41,365 bases of DNA from a virus: IMG/VR virus record IMGVR_UViG_3300034954_000175, positions 1 to 41,365 of that record. One strand, 5' to 3'. Below are positions 7,834 to 16,767 of this stretch, one piece after another. Made by a program: the position numbers and the translations under genes. Below the pieces are notes generated by a model. The model worked only from the letters and a program-made list of their open reading frames with translations. It ran no database searches and was not told the origin of the DNA. Every line of letters begins with the position of its first letter. Position 1 is the stretch's first letter.

Positions 7834-8961
7834 ATGAGTGAATTCCTAAAAGTAACAAAACTTAGTGATAGAGCAGGTACTGGCGCTGTTAATTTTTCTA
7901 ACGGTTTTAATATAAACGGTTCTGATAGCGGTATTTCAAGCTTTACACATACAGAAGGAGCTACCGAGCCTAGCAGCCCATCCAACGGAGACACTTGGTG
8001 GGATAGTGATAATGACATCTATAAAGTCTACATGGACAATGCATGGAAAGACTGGTTAGGAACTTCTGCTGCTGCATTTGGTTGGGGCGGTGATAGAGGG
8101 ATTACCGCAGCAGGAGATGGCGCAAGCACTTATAATACTATCGACTATTTTGATATAACTTCAGCAGGTAATGCGACTGATTTTGGTGACACATCAAGTG
8201 GCGCTAATAAAGTAGCAGCTATAAGCAATGCTTCAAGAATAGTTATTGGTAGTTTGCCGCCAAGCAACACACAAACTTTAGAATATATTACATCTTCTAC
8301 AACAGGAAATACTACAGACTTTGGTGATCTAATAAACGGGATGAGTTATTGCGGTGCGGTTAGCAATGGAACCAGAGGAGTTTGGGGCAGCAAACAGAAC
8401 AGTGGCGGTATGGAATACATTACTATAGCCAACACAGGTAATGCTACATCTTTTGGGTCTTTAGATTCTTCGAATTCTTTTGCTAATAATGGCCCCGCTT
8501 GCGGTAGTGATGGAAGTAGAGGACTATTTGCAGGTAACGGTAATGGGTCTAGTATCACAAACGAGATTCAATACATAACAATAGATACAACAGGAAACGC
8601 TACTAATTTTGGTACTCTAACTACTACATGGAGAGATTTTTATGGGTTTCAAAAAGTCTCCGATGCTACAAGAACAGTTTTTGGTGGAGGTTTGTCTACA
8701 GGAGGTAGCAATAATACTATAGACTATGTTACAACTGGAACTACAGGAAACGCTACAGATTTTGGAGACATGACTACTGGAGTAAGAGGTTGCACAGGTA
8801 CATCTAACGGCACTGTTGGTGTTTGGATGGGAGGATATACTTCTACTACTGTAAACACTATTCAGTCTGTAACTATACAAACACCCGCAAATGCTGCGGA
8901 TTTTGGTGACTTAACTGTTGCAAGGTATGAAAACGCAGGGTCATCAGGAGCCGCATCATGA
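7834..8961 (+). CDS. six-repeat beta-propeller-like tail fibre protein (copy 3)
   Basis: 375 residues. Residues 7-77 (KLSDRAGTGAVNFSNGFN ... TEPSSPSNGDTWWD ... WKDWLGT) form an N-terminal module nearly identical in protein to copy 4. The remainder is six repeats of about 45-52 residues with cores NATDFGD, NTTDFGD, NATSFGS, NATNFGT, NATDFGD and NAADFGD. The propeller fold is inferred from repeat number and glycine pattern. Ends in SGAAS, like copies 1 and 4, and overlaps copy 4 by ATGA. Confidence 0.75.
   Translation: MSEFLKVTKLSDRAGTGAVNFSNGFNINGSDSGISSFTHTEGATEPSSPSNGDTWWDSDNDIYKVYMDNAWKDWLGTSAAAFGWGGDRGITAAGDGASTYNTIDYFDITSAGNATDFGDTSSGANKVAAISNASRIVIGSLPPSNTQTLEYITSSTTGNTTDFGDLINGMSYCGAVSNGTRGVWGSKQNSGGMEYITIANTGNATSFGSLDSSNSFANNGPACGSDGSRGLFAGNGNGSSITNEIQYITIDTTGNATNFGTLTTTWRDFYGFQKVSDATRTVFGGGLSTGGSNNTIDYVTTGTTGNATDFGDMTTGVRGCTGTSNGTVGVWMGGYTSTTVNTIQSVTIQTPANAADFGDLTVARYENAGSSGAAS
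7852..8064 (+). repeat. N-terminal fibre module, first copy of pair
   Basis: 213 bases encoding the attachment module of propeller copy 3. It aligns without gaps to 8976-9188. The encoded proteins are nearly identical but silent positions differ at more than half of conserved codons, so this is a diverged direct duplication kept under protein-level selection. Confidence 0.8.
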
Positions 8962-10166
8962 GTACTGCCGAAGAAGTTACAAAAATTAGTGACAGGGCAG
9001 GAACGGGTGCGGTCAACTTTTCTAACGGCTTCAATGTAAACGGATCTGACAGTGGCATCTCAAGCTTCACGCACACAGAGGGAGCAAATGAACCAAGTAG
9101 CCCATCGAATGGCGACACATGGTGGGATACGGCCAATGATGTATATAAAGTATATATGAACAACGAATGGAAAGAGTGGCTAGGTACTACCTATTCTGGC
9201 CCTGCTTATATGGGTACTAGGGGTATAATAGCGAGTGGTTATGGGGGTGGCCCATCTAATACAGGGGCAGAAGATATACAGTATATAACTATAGCCTCTG
9301 CAGGAAACGCTACAGATTTTGGTAACTTGACAAGATATACATCCCGCGCTGGAATGCACTCTAATGGATCTAGGATTATCGTAGCTGGGGGACGGGCTGG
9401 GGGAACCGCGACAAACTCTATAGACTACGTTACAGCAGCAACCCCCGGAAATGCTTCCGATTTTGGTGACCTGACTGAATCAAGGTTTGGTATGGGAGGT
9501 GGAGGCGATGCTACTAGAAGCGTTTTCGCAGGTGGATGGGGGGCGGTCAATACAGGGTCGCAAACAGGAACCGACAGCAGAACAATAGATTATATAACCA
9601 CTGGCACTACAGGAAATGCTACTAACTTTGGTGATCTGTCTTACTATCGAAAGTATATATCAGCAACTTCAGATGCTACCCGTACTATATTTGCGGGTGG
9701 ACAAGAGACTGTTAGTGGGACTACCTCCCTTGTTAATAAAATGGAGTATGTAACAACTCAAACAACAGGTAATGTTACTGACTTTGGAGATTTATTGGCT
9801 GTAAACTATTCTATGGGTGCTGGAGTTATTGCTAGTGAGACAAGGGGTATTTTTGTAGGCGGTGCGCAGACAAGTCCTTCTTTTACTTATGAGCAAACTA
9901 TACAATATGTAACCATTGCAACTACAGGTAATGCGACTGATTTCGGTGATACTCTTCAAGGCATTTTACACTCTGCTACTTGTGCTGATGGCACCACTGG
10001 AATAATTGCAGGTGGACAAAAAGGTGGCTCGGGTAGCCAAGATGATAACACAATACAAAAAATTACAATAGCAACAACAGGCAATGCAACCGATTTTGGT
10101 GATTTAAATGCCATAAATAGCTCAGATGCTAACAATAAATACGCTTCTGCCGCATCAGGGAGCTAG
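8958..10166 (+). CDS. six-repeat beta-propeller-like tail fibre protein (copy 4)
   Basis: 402 residues from the ATG in the ATGA overlap. The N-terminal module (KISDRAGTGAVNFSNGFN ... NEPSSPSNGDTWWD ... WKEWLGT) matches copy 3 almost residue for residue although the codons differ widely. Six repeats follow, cores NATDFGN, NASDFGD, NATNFGD, NVTDFGD, NATDFGD and NATDFGD, with loops longer than in copy 3 (for example VNTGSQTGTDSRTIDY). Ends in AASGS. Last gene of the propeller cluster. Likely surface-exposed receptor-binding fibre. Confidence 0.75.
   Translation: MSTAEEVTKISDRAGTGAVNFSNGFNVNGSDSGISSFTHTEGANEPSSPSNGDTWWDTANDVYKVYMNNEWKEWLGTTYSGPAYMGTRGIIASGYGGGPSNTGAEDIQYITIASAGNATDFGNLTRYTSRAGMHSNGSRIIVAGGRAGGTATNSIDYVTAATPGNASDFGDLTESRFGMGGGGDATRSVFAGGWGAVNTGSQTGTDSRTIDYITTGTTGNATNFGDLSYYRKYISATSDATRTIFAGGQETVSGTTSLVNKMEYVTTQTTGNVTDFGDLLAVNYSMGAGVIASETRGIFVGGAQTSPSFTYEQTIQYVTIATTGNATDFGDTLQGILHSATCADGTTGIIAGGQKGGSGSQDDNTIQKITIATTGNATDFGDLNAINSSDANNKYASAASGS
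8976..9188 (+). repeat. N-terminal fibre module, second copy of pair
   Basis: 213 bases in propeller copy 4, partner of 7852-8064. Third positions end in G or C more often than in the first copy (for example gac/gtc/aac/ttc/cac against gat/gtt/aat/ttt/cat). Confidence 0.8.
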
Positions 10167-10184
10167 CCGTTTAAAGGAGAAAAA

Positions 10185-11024
10185 ATGGGAAAAACTAAAA
10201 AGAAAACTAACGTAGTAACGAAACCAATTACGTTCTCGTTACCTATAGAGGCGTCTGAGAATATCAATCAGGTAGCTGCTGCGCGGGTGGCAGAGAAGTT
10301 ACCAGAGATAGATCAGGCGACTAGAGCGTTTGATCGTAATAACTCAGCTACAACTCTGTCTATGATGACGCTTACTATGCTTAACGGTCACTCACCTTAC
10401 CGTATGCTTCGTCAGATTACGGCAGAGGTAGAAAAGCGTAAGATGGCACTTGCAGACGCGCAGGTCTCACATGCTGAGAAACGTGTAGAATTACTTGAGC
10501 TTGAAGAGGCTGATGACGTTGTTTCTGAGGCTAAACTTAAAGCAGGTAGGCACGGTCTTACAATGATGGAGCATAAGATAAATGGCTCTATCAAAGACAT
10601 TGCGGTTCTTATCGATAGCTATGAGAACATAAAAGAGAAGTGGGGTATAGACGAGTGGGATGAAGAAGCCTTTGAAAGAGAAGAGAAGCGTCACCATGTG
10701 CGCCGTGGCTTTGAGCTTATGTACCGAAACCTGATGGATGGTGGCAGGGTATCTACTTCTACAATAGAATACATGCAACAATATGGCGTTCACCCACAGG
10801 TAGCTATGACTGAGGTCTCTGGGTATATACAGCATACCGCACAACGTATTAAGAACCATGAGCTACCTCACTCTAACGATTTAGAAGAATTTATGGATTT
10901 AATGGCGGATAAGTATTATAAGAATGCAGATAAAACTGCTGAAAGAATATTCGGCAAATCAGATTTTCTGAATCCTGAATATATGTTAAGGTTAGAAAAA
11001 TCGGAGAAAAAAGATGATACTTGA
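10185..11024 (+). CDS. predominantly helical phage protein of unknown function
   Basis: 279 residues, AAAGGAGA before the ATG. Basic N-terminus (MGKTKKKTNVVTKP), then an extended charged helical region (residues about 75-150, with AEVEKRKMALADAQVSHAEK and VELLELEEADDVVSEAKLK) likely to form coiled coil, then EKWGIDEWDEEAFEREEKRH and a helical C-terminus. No membrane segment or enzyme motif. Sits between fibre genes and the second cupredoxin gene; a scaffold, chaperone or internal structural role are all possible. Not assigned to a family. Confidence 0.65.
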   Translation: MGKTKKKTNVVTKPITFSLPIEASENINQVAAARVAEKLPEIDQATRAFDRNNSATTLSMMTLTMLNGHSPYRMLRQITAEVEKRKMALADAQVSHAEKRVELLELEEADDVVSEAKLKAGRHGLTMMEHKINGSIKDIAVLIDSYENIKEKWGIDEWDEEAFEREEKRHHVRRGFELMYRNLMDGGRVSTSTIEYMQQYGVHPQVAMTEVSGYIQHTAQRIKNHELPHSNDLEEFMDLMADKYYKNADKTAERIFGKSDFLNPEYMLRLEKSEKKDDT

Positions 11025-11334
11025 ATACAAAATGCATATGACTGCAGGGGGTATGAAAGCTCCTGAGTGGGTAGAAGATGGTGGGTACTGGGGTAAATCA
11101 GACCATACTTACGTTGGCTGGTCACCAGATGAGTCTGATAGAGAATATTATATTCCAGATACAGTAACCACTCTTACAGCAACAGAGCTAAACACTAGAG
11201 TACTGGCGCTTCACAGTGCTAACGCTTTTCAAAAAGATGACCCCGACAGCGATGATCCTACTGCTACAGTAGACATGACTAACGATGAAGTGTCGGCGAT
11301 GGTCACCGCTTGGGTAAACGCTAGAGAGTCATAG
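11014..11334 (+). CDS. small phage protein of unknown function
   Basis: 106 residues overlapping the previous gene by 11 bases; GGAGAAAA upstream supports the ATG. Acidic, with aromatic-rich WVEDGGYWGKSDHTYVGW and an Asp-rich KDDPDSDDPTATVDM segment; the C-terminus (MTNDEVSAMVTAWVNARES) is helical. The aromatic segment followed by DREYYIPDTVTTLT resembles short tail-associated proteins encoded near phage fibre genes. No firm function. Confidence 0.6.
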   Translation: MILEYKMHMTAGGMKAPEWVEDGGYWGKSDHTYVGWSPDESDREYYIPDTVTTLTATELNTRVLALHSANAFQKDDPDSDDPTATVDMTNDEVSAMVTAWVNARES

Positions 11335-11345
11335 GAGAGCCTTAG

Positions 11346-12815
11346 ATGTTTGGCTTTCAACCCCTCGCAAAAGTTCCAATAGCTGATGATGTTATTGATT
11401 CAGTACCAGTATCTCTTACTGCTACTGGAGTATCTGGAACTGGGCAGGTTGGAAGTGTAGCAATATCAGGTGCTAATGACACACCTGCGGTAGGACTTGA
11501 GGCTAGTGCTGGCCCTCATGCTACAGTTACCTTTACTGTTACAGTAGCTAATAGTGGGTCTGGAAATAAGTTCTACATAGATGGTGCAGAAGCACCAACG
11601 CTTAATCTTGTAAGAAATACAACATACGTCTTTGACGTATCAGATAATTCAGTTTCAGGCCACCCACTTGCTTTTAAAGATGGGGGTGGAAATAGCTATA
11701 CTACAGGAGTAACCACTACGGGGACTGCAGGAAATTCTGGAGCTAAAGTTACTTTCGTTGTTCCAAGTAATGCCCCTGATGCTCTTAGGTATTATTGTAC
11801 TGTTCACGGTAATGGTATGGGTAATACCATTGCGGTATCAACTCTAGACTTCTCTGTATCGGGTGATGCAAGCGTAGGCGTTACAGGTATTGCAGCTACT
11901 AGCGGTTCTTCAGGAGTTGTAGTTGAGACAGGTATAGGCGTTTCTGTAACAGGTGTAGCAGGGACAGCGTCTACTTCAAGCGTAAGCATAATAGCAATAA
12001 GAAATATTACAGTTGCGGTTAGTGGTGTTGCTGCTTCTGGTGATGTTGGCGCTACAGGAGCTTCTATACCGAAATCTGTTGATGTTGGAGGCTCTCAAGC
12101 AACAGTTAGCACAAATGGAGTGACTGTAGGCGGTGCAGCAGACGTAGTTGAGACAGGTTTTCAAGCATCTTCTGCAGTTGGTAGCCCAACCATAATCGGT
12201 GCGGCAAGTGTAGCGGTAAGCGGTTTGTCAGGCACAGGCGCTGTTGGCTCTGCAAATATTACTATACCTGTAACAGTCTCCGTAACAGGTGTGACTTCTA
12301 GTACTGCAGTGCGTGGTGTTGAGATCGTTATATCAGCAGATGTATCAGTTACAGGGCCATCATCTACTGGTACTGCAGGTTCTGTAACTACAATAGGAAC
12401 GGCAGACATACCATCAACAGGTCTTGCAGCTTCTACGTTTGTTGGTTCTGTTACAAGCATCGCTACAGCGAACATATCGGTAACTGGTATATCCGCAACC
12501 ATAGCTACAAGTTCAGTTACTCCGTACATATCGTTCCCAACAACAGCAGAAGGCTCTACTGGTCAGGTTGGAAGTGTATCAGTTGAAGCAAAAGCCGAGT
12601 TCTTAATAACAGGCGTTTCTACTGGCACTCCACTTGTTGGTCAGGTAAGGATGTATAATTCAGTAGATCCTTTACAGGAAACTTTGGCAGATCCGTATTC
12701 ACCCTTAGTTATAGACGTTCCAACAGAAAATGTGTATAATGACATAAATTTAACCGTTGATGAATCTGCTCCCCCTGTATGGTCAGATTTAGACATAGAG
12801 AACGAGGCAGCATAG
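11346..12815 (+). CDS. repeat-rich virion protein with embedded cupredoxin-like domain
   Basis: 489 residues, GGAGAG upstream. Residues about 20-55 carry one or two short Gly/Thr/Val repeats. Residues about 60-165 are a cupredoxin-like beta domain containing SGHPLAF (His106) and RYYCTVHGNGMGN (Cys151, His154, Met158), a full type-1 copper ligand set by spacing (C-x2-H-x3-M). Residues about 165-435 are roughly ten repeats of 27-33 residues of the form V-s-V-t-G-v-s-g-T-a-x-x-G-S-V, probably short beta modules. The tail (LADPYSPLVIDVP ... WSDLDIENEAA) is acidic. Likely a virion surface or tail protein. Copper binding is predicted from ligand pattern only. Confidence 0.7.
   Translation: MFGFQPLAKVPIADDVIDSVPVSLTATGVSGTGQVGSVAISGANDTPAVGLEASAGPHATVTFTVTVANSGSGNKFYIDGAEAPTLNLVRNTTYVFDVSDNSVSGHPLAFKDGGGNSYTTGVTTTGTAGNSGAKVTFVVPSNAPDALRYYCTVHGNGMGNTIAVSTLDFSVSGDASVGVTGIAATSGSSGVVVETGIGVSVTGVAGTASTSSVSIIAIRNITVAVSGVAASGDVGATGASIPKSVDVGGSQATVSTNGVTVGGAADVVETGFQASSAVGSPTIIGAASVAVSGLSGTGAVGSANITIPVTVSVTGVTSSTAVRGVEIVISADVSVTGPSSTGTAGSVTTIGTADIPSTGLAASTFVGSVTSIATANISVTGISATIATSSVTPYISFPTTAEGSTGQVGSVSVEAKAEFLITGVSTGTPLVGQVRMYNSVDPLQETLADPYSPLVIDVPTENVYNDINLTVDESAPPVWSDLDIENEAA
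11865..12650 (+). repeat. array of short coding repeats (about 80-100 bases)
   Basis: About ten imperfect in-frame repeats encoding variants of VSVTGVSGTGAVGSV. They are diverged at nucleotide level. The same unit type appears before the cupredoxin domain, at the left edge of the window and at the end of the gene at 16767. Confidence 0.6.
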
Positions 12816-12824
12816 GAGCATAAA

Positions 12825-13565
12825 ATGCCTAGTACATTTACAACAAACACAGGTATAGAAAAGCCCGCCTCTGGTGAGCAATCTGGTTCTTGGGGCATAA
12901 CCGTAAATACAAACAGTGACATTATAGATCGCGCTATTAATGGTGTTGTTAGTTTATCTCTGGTAGGCACTTCTAGTAACCTTACCACGAATAACGGAAG
13001 CACATCGGATGGTCAGTATAAAGTTTTAATTTGTACAGGTACTCTAGCCGCAGCTCATACTATCACCATACTGCCCTCAGACGCACAAAAAGTTTACTAT
13101 GTAAAGAACGATACAAACCAAACAGTTACCCTATCTCAGGGTTCTGGGGCAACTACAGCAAATGTAACTACTGGGTCTTTTGCAATCATATATGCTGATG
13201 GTAACAACAATGTTGTAAACCTATCCTCTAACACGCAGCTAGGACAACTAAAACAAAATGGAGTTGCTATAACTTCGTCTGCTGCAGACCTTAACTTGCT
13301 TGATGGCGCTGATGCCACTACCTTAGAGTTAGCAGATTTACAGCTTTTAGACGGAGCGGTAAAAAATACTGTGGTTAATCAAAAAGCCGTTATCTACGGA
13401 GATAGTGGTGAGGTTCAAGCAGGGTTGGTAGATTTTGGAGCGTGGACTATAGATGAGGCAGGTGGTAAATTAGTTTTTTACTATAATGGATCTGCTAAGT
13501 TTAGCATAAACTCTTCTGGCGCAGTAGTCGCTGCAAATGATGTGACAGCATATGGATCACCGTAA
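12825..13565 (+). CDS. tail fibre protein
   Basis: 246 residues, AGGAG seven bases before the ATG. N-terminus PSTFTTNTGIEKPASGEQSG then SWGITVNTNSDIIDRAINGV is a widespread opening of marine phage fibre proteins. A beta-rich middle (HTITILPSDAQKVYYVKNDT, SFAIIYADGNNNVVNL) leads to two copies of the aaDLNLLDGAd / LADLQLLDGAv repeat, then YYNGSAKFSINSSGAVVAAN, a fibre-tip type segment. Translationally coupled to the glycine-rich gene by TAATG. Good confidence for fibre, none for receptor. Confidence 0.75.
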   Translation: MPSTFTTNTGIEKPASGEQSGSWGITVNTNSDIIDRAINGVVSLSLVGTSSNLTTNNGSTSDGQYKVLICTGTLAAAHTITILPSDAQKVYYVKNDTNQTVTLSQGSGATTANVTTGSFAIIYADGNNNVVNLSSNTQLGQLKQNGVAITSSAADLNLLDGADATTLELADLQLLDGAVKNTVVNQKAVIYGDSGEVQAGLVDFGAWTIDEAGGKLVFYYNGSAKFSINSSGAVVAANDVTAYGSP

Positions 13566-14281
13566 TGGGCTTACCAAACGCAGGAGTTCCGTTAAGTTTA
13601 GATGATATTCAAGATGAGTTTGGTGGGTCTAACCCAATAGGTTTGTCTGAATACTTTTCTGCTGCTTCTGGCGTACCTGCTTCTGGTAATCCTATTTCTG
13701 TAAGTGATTTCTACGGCACAGCAAATACCGTTACTTTTAGCTACGAAATTATAGGTGGTGGCGGAGGTGGTGGCTATGGCCTAGAAGATGGTTACGGCTC
13801 TACTGCTAGAGCGGGGAGTGGAGGAACTTCTTCGATTACAGGGTCTGGTATGACCACAGTAACTGCAGCTGGAGGACAAGGCGGAAGACACGCTGTTATT
13901 TCTTGGGATACAGGCGTAGGTAGTGAGGGTGGAGATTCTTATTATGGCGTAGGGCCGGGGCAAACTCCTAACGGCGTTGCAGGGGCATCAGCGGTATCAA
14001 CTCATTATGGCGCAGGTGGTTCAGGTGGTGGTGGAGATTCTCCTAACAAATTCGATAGTTCAGGAGGTAAAGGAGAAGGTGGAGATGCTGCGACTAGGTA
14101 TACAGGAACACGAGAAGTTGTAAGCGGAACTACTATTACGATAACTATTGGAGCTGCAGGTGCAGGAGGCACTGGGGGCAACCACGCAGGTGGTAACGGA
14201 GCGGCAGGTTATGCAAGAATTACAGTTGGTGGCAACGTGTATCCTTTTACATCCAGTGGAACTTTGACATTAAGTAGTTAG
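13565..14281 (+). CDS. glycine-rich tail adhesin-like protein
   Basis: 238 residues. The N-terminal ~55 residues (GVPLSLDDIQDEFGG ... ISVSDFYGT) are an attachment-type module also found at 17555. The rest is a beta/glycine-rich domain starting SYEIIGGGGGGGYG, with several Gly-rich runs (GGSGGGGDS, GAGGTGGNHAGGNGAAGY) and ending YARITVGGNVYPFTSSG. Such runs resemble polyglycine-II adhesin domains (as in phage S16 gp38) and the Gly-rich domain of many fibre proteins; the structural analogy is inference. Likely contacts the host receptor. Confidence 0.7.
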   Translation: MGLPNAGVPLSLDDIQDEFGGSNPIGLSEYFSAASGVPASGNPISVSDFYGTANTVTFSYEIIGGGGGGGYGLEDGYGSTARAGSGGTSSITGSGMTTVTAAGGQGGRHAVISWDTGVGSEGGDSYYGVGPGQTPNGVAGASAVSTHYGAGGSGGGGDSPNKFDSSGGKGEGGDAATRYTGTREVVSGTTITITIGAAGAGGTGGNHAGGNGAAGYARITVGGNVYPFTSSGTLTLSS

Positions 14282-14288
14282 GATAAAA

Positions 14289-14837
14289 ATGTCTTATATA
14301 GGAAAATTATTTGCTCATCTTCATCCGTCCACAAACGAGTTAGATTCAGCAATTCTAAATAAAACAACAGAACTCATTTATTGTTATAGAGACGGTGTCG
14401 AAAGCGTAACTTTAGTGGTTGATAATAGGCAGACCCTTAGAGATTTAGTCGGTGACTTGCCTCCAGAAATATACAATACAACTAGGTATGGAGTAGATCT
14501 AAGTAGTATTGGAACTGATAAAGTTAGAATATATCTCAATTCTCATTCCAGTGAAGAGCATATAATAGGTTATTACTTTTCTAGCGATAACAAAGTAGTC
14601 CAAAAGAAAAACTACAAAAAAACTGATACTACCGATGCATTGATCGATAGGTATGAATCTGATGGCACTGAAATATCTATAGATGAAGTTGAAGTTGTTG
14701 CATCCAGAGCCGACTGGGGCGGAAGTAGTTCATTAGCCGATAGCTTAGAAAAGATTGCTTCAGATAATAATTTTATAATAGTATATTCCAAGAGAGAAGG
14801 TAAGGATCAAAGCTACATAAAAGTAGCTGCTTATTGA
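14289..14837 (+). CDS. phage protein of unknown function
   Basis: 182 residues; AGGA overlaps the end of the adhesin gene just before the ATG. Soluble, mixed alpha/beta, with ELIYCYRDGVESVTLVV, YGVDLSSIGTDKVRIYLN and C-terminal SLEKIASDNNFIIVYSKREG. No family recognised. It lies between the glycine-rich adhesin and the nozzle gene. Confidence 0.6.
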   Translation: MSYIGKLFAHLHPSTNELDSAILNKTTELIYCYRDGVESVTLVVDNRQTLRDLVGDLPPEIYNTTRYGVDLSSIGTDKVRIYLNSHSSEEHIIGYYFSSDNKVVQKKNYKKTDTTDALIDRYESDGTEISIDEVEVVASRADWGGSSSLADSLEKIASDNNFIIVYSKREGKDQSYIKVAAY

Positions 14838-14847
14838 GGGTTTTTAA

Positions 14848-16767
14848 ATGGTATTACAAAAAATGGAATTTAGGCCCGGAATAAACTCGGAGCTTCCTGA
14901 TTACGCCAATGAAAACGGTTGGAGTGATGGGGATAAGATACGGTTCAGAGAAGGTTACCCAGAAAAAATAGGTGGTTGGGCTGCTAAAGGTGAAAATCAG
15001 TTTATAGGTTCTTGCCGTGCATTAAAGCCTTGGTTGACGTTAGAATCAGATAGATTGGTAGGGGTGGGTACGCACCTTAAATACTACATAGAAGACGGTG
15101 GAGTCTTTTATGACATTACACCAATAAGAAACACAACCGCAGCGGGAGATGTAACTTTTTCTGCCACAACTGGTAGTCATGTTATAACTGTGACAGATAC
15201 AAACCATGAAGCTAAACTAGGTGATTTTGTTACGTTTAGTGGGGCTGTTGGCCTTGGAGGGGCAATAACAGCAGATGTTTTAAATCAAGAATATCAAATA
15301 CAAACAGCTACAAACAGCACTTATACGATAAATGCTAGGACAGCAAATACGGACATAAATCAGTATTATGATGGTGGGGTTATAGATGATACCGCAGCAT
15401 ATGTATCAGCGACATCAGGAGATACAAACACTGGTGGCTCAAATACAGTAGGCGCTTATCAAGTGCAGTCTGGTGTAGATACATCTACTTTTGGCAATGG
15501 TTGGGGTGCAGGTACATGGTCTAGAGGAGCTTGGAACTCAAGAGCTTCAGTCAATGTTTTGGCAGAGACATTAAGATTATGGCAACATGATACTTTTGGT
15601 GAAGACCTTATTTTTTGTGTACGAGATGGGCCAATATTCTACTGGGATACATCTAGCACTGTTTCTCAGAGAGGTGTATACTTATCAGCCCTTACAAGTG
15701 CGAGCAACACACCTTTAGTAGCAAAACAGGTTATGGTGTCAGATATTGATAGGCACGTTATAGCTTTTGGCTGTAATCCGCTTGGATCTAACGTACAAGA
15801 CCCTCTTCTTATTAGATTTTCAGATCAAGAAAATCCTGCGAATTGGACACCTTTGACTACCAATACAGCAGGAGATCTCCGTATAGGTTCTGGTACAGCC
15901 ATAGTGCAAGCGGTTGAGACAAGACAAGAAATACTAGTTTTTACAGACCAAGGTCTACACTCTATGCAGTTTATAGGCCCACCTTTTACTTTTGGTATAA
16001 ACAGGGTTTCAGAGAATTTAAGTATTAGAAGTCCTAACTCTGCTGTTGCTATAGGTGATAATGTATATTGGATGGGTGTTGATCAATTTTATGTGTACTC
16101 AGGTAATGTCTCTCAACTTAATTGCACAGTAAAAGAGAAAGTACTTACAGATATTAATAATGAGCAGTCAGAAAAAATATTTGTTGGTGTAAACTCTGGC
16201 TACGGTGAAATATGGTGGTTCTATCCATCGTTAGAAAGTGAAAACATTAATAAGTACGTTGTCTATAATTACAATCAAGACATTTGGTATTATGGGACTT
16301 TAGACAGAACCGCATGGATAGATATGGGTGTAGATGATTACCCAATAGCAGCGGGGACAGATGGTAAACTTTATTTCCACGAGTTTGGACTTGATGACCA
16401 AAGCACTCCAACGCCAACTGCAATCAATGCTTTTGTGCAATCTGCTCCCATAGATTTAGGAGATGGTGAGGTCTTTAGCTATGTTCGAAAGCTAATACCT
16501 GATGTAACTTTTAGAAACAGCACTAATGCTGCACCGACAGTAGATTATACCATAGACGCTTTTAACTATAATGGTGGGCTGCAGGTTAGCACTGACACAG
16601 CAAATATTGTTAAATCTTCCTCTGTTCCCATAGAGCAGTACACAGAGAAAGTAGATCTTAGAGTTAGAGGTAGAGCTATTGCTTTAAAAGTGCAATCTTC
16701 TCAAACAGGCACAACATGGAGATTAGGTCTAAATAGACTTGATATTAGACCTGACGGAAAAAGATAA
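14848..16767 (+). CDS. tail hub/nozzle protein, P22 gp10-like
   Basis: 639 residues. Opening MEFRPGINSELPDYANENGW then SDGDKIRFREGYPEKIGGW is characteristic of gp10-type DNA-stabilising/nozzle proteins. Central DPLLIRFSDQENPANWTP, TAGDLRIGSGTAIVQAVETR, EILVFTDQGLHSMQFIGPP, SPNSAVAIGDNVYWMGVDQF are propeller-type segments of that family. An inserted beta domain (about residues 95-170, SGDFVTFSGAVG-like) follows the N-terminus. In P22 gp10 sits below the gp4 adaptor ring and closes the DNA channel, consistent with the adaptor at 671. TAATG overlap with the next gene. Confidence 0.75.
   Translation: MVLQKMEFRPGINSELPDYANENGWSDGDKIRFREGYPEKIGGWAAKGENQFIGSCRALKPWLTLESDRLVGVGTHLKYYIEDGGVFYDITPIRNTTAAGDVTFSATTGSHVITVTDTNHEAKLGDFVTFSGAVGLGGAITADVLNQEYQIQTATNSTYTINARTANTDINQYYDGGVIDDTAAYVSATSGDTNTGGSNTVGAYQVQSGVDTSTFGNGWGAGTWSRGAWNSRASVNVLAETLRLWQHDTFGEDLIFCVRDGPIFYWDTSSTVSQRGVYLSALTSASNTPLVAKQVMVSDIDRHVIAFGCNPLGSNVQDPLLIRFSDQENPANWTPLTTNTAGDLRIGSGTAIVQAVETRQEILVFTDQGLHSMQFIGPPFTFGINRVSENLSIRSPNSAVAIGDNVYWMGVDQFYVYSGNVSQLNCTVKEKVLTDINNEQSEKIFVGVNSGYGEIWWFYPSLESENINKYVVYNYNQDIWYYGTLDRTAWIDMGVDDYPIAAGTDGKLYFHEFGLDDQSTPTPTAINAFVQSAPIDLGDGEVFSYVRKLIPDVTFRNSTNAAPTVDYTIDAFNYNGGLQVSTDTANIVKSSSVPIEQYTEKVDLRVRGRAIALKVQSSQTGTTWRLGLNRLDIRPDGKR

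Noticed and set aside
3200-10140. Repeated GGAAATGCTACxGATTTTGGTGA considered as a CRISPR-like or noncoding array
   Set aside because: The repeats are in frame, about 150 bases apart and encode the conserved NATDFGD core; they are coding repeats.
2880-10166. Repeat-rich locus considered as a diversity-generating retroelement target
   Set aside because: No reverse transcriptase and no template/variable repeat pair with A-specific changes was seen; differences between copies are spread over all base types.
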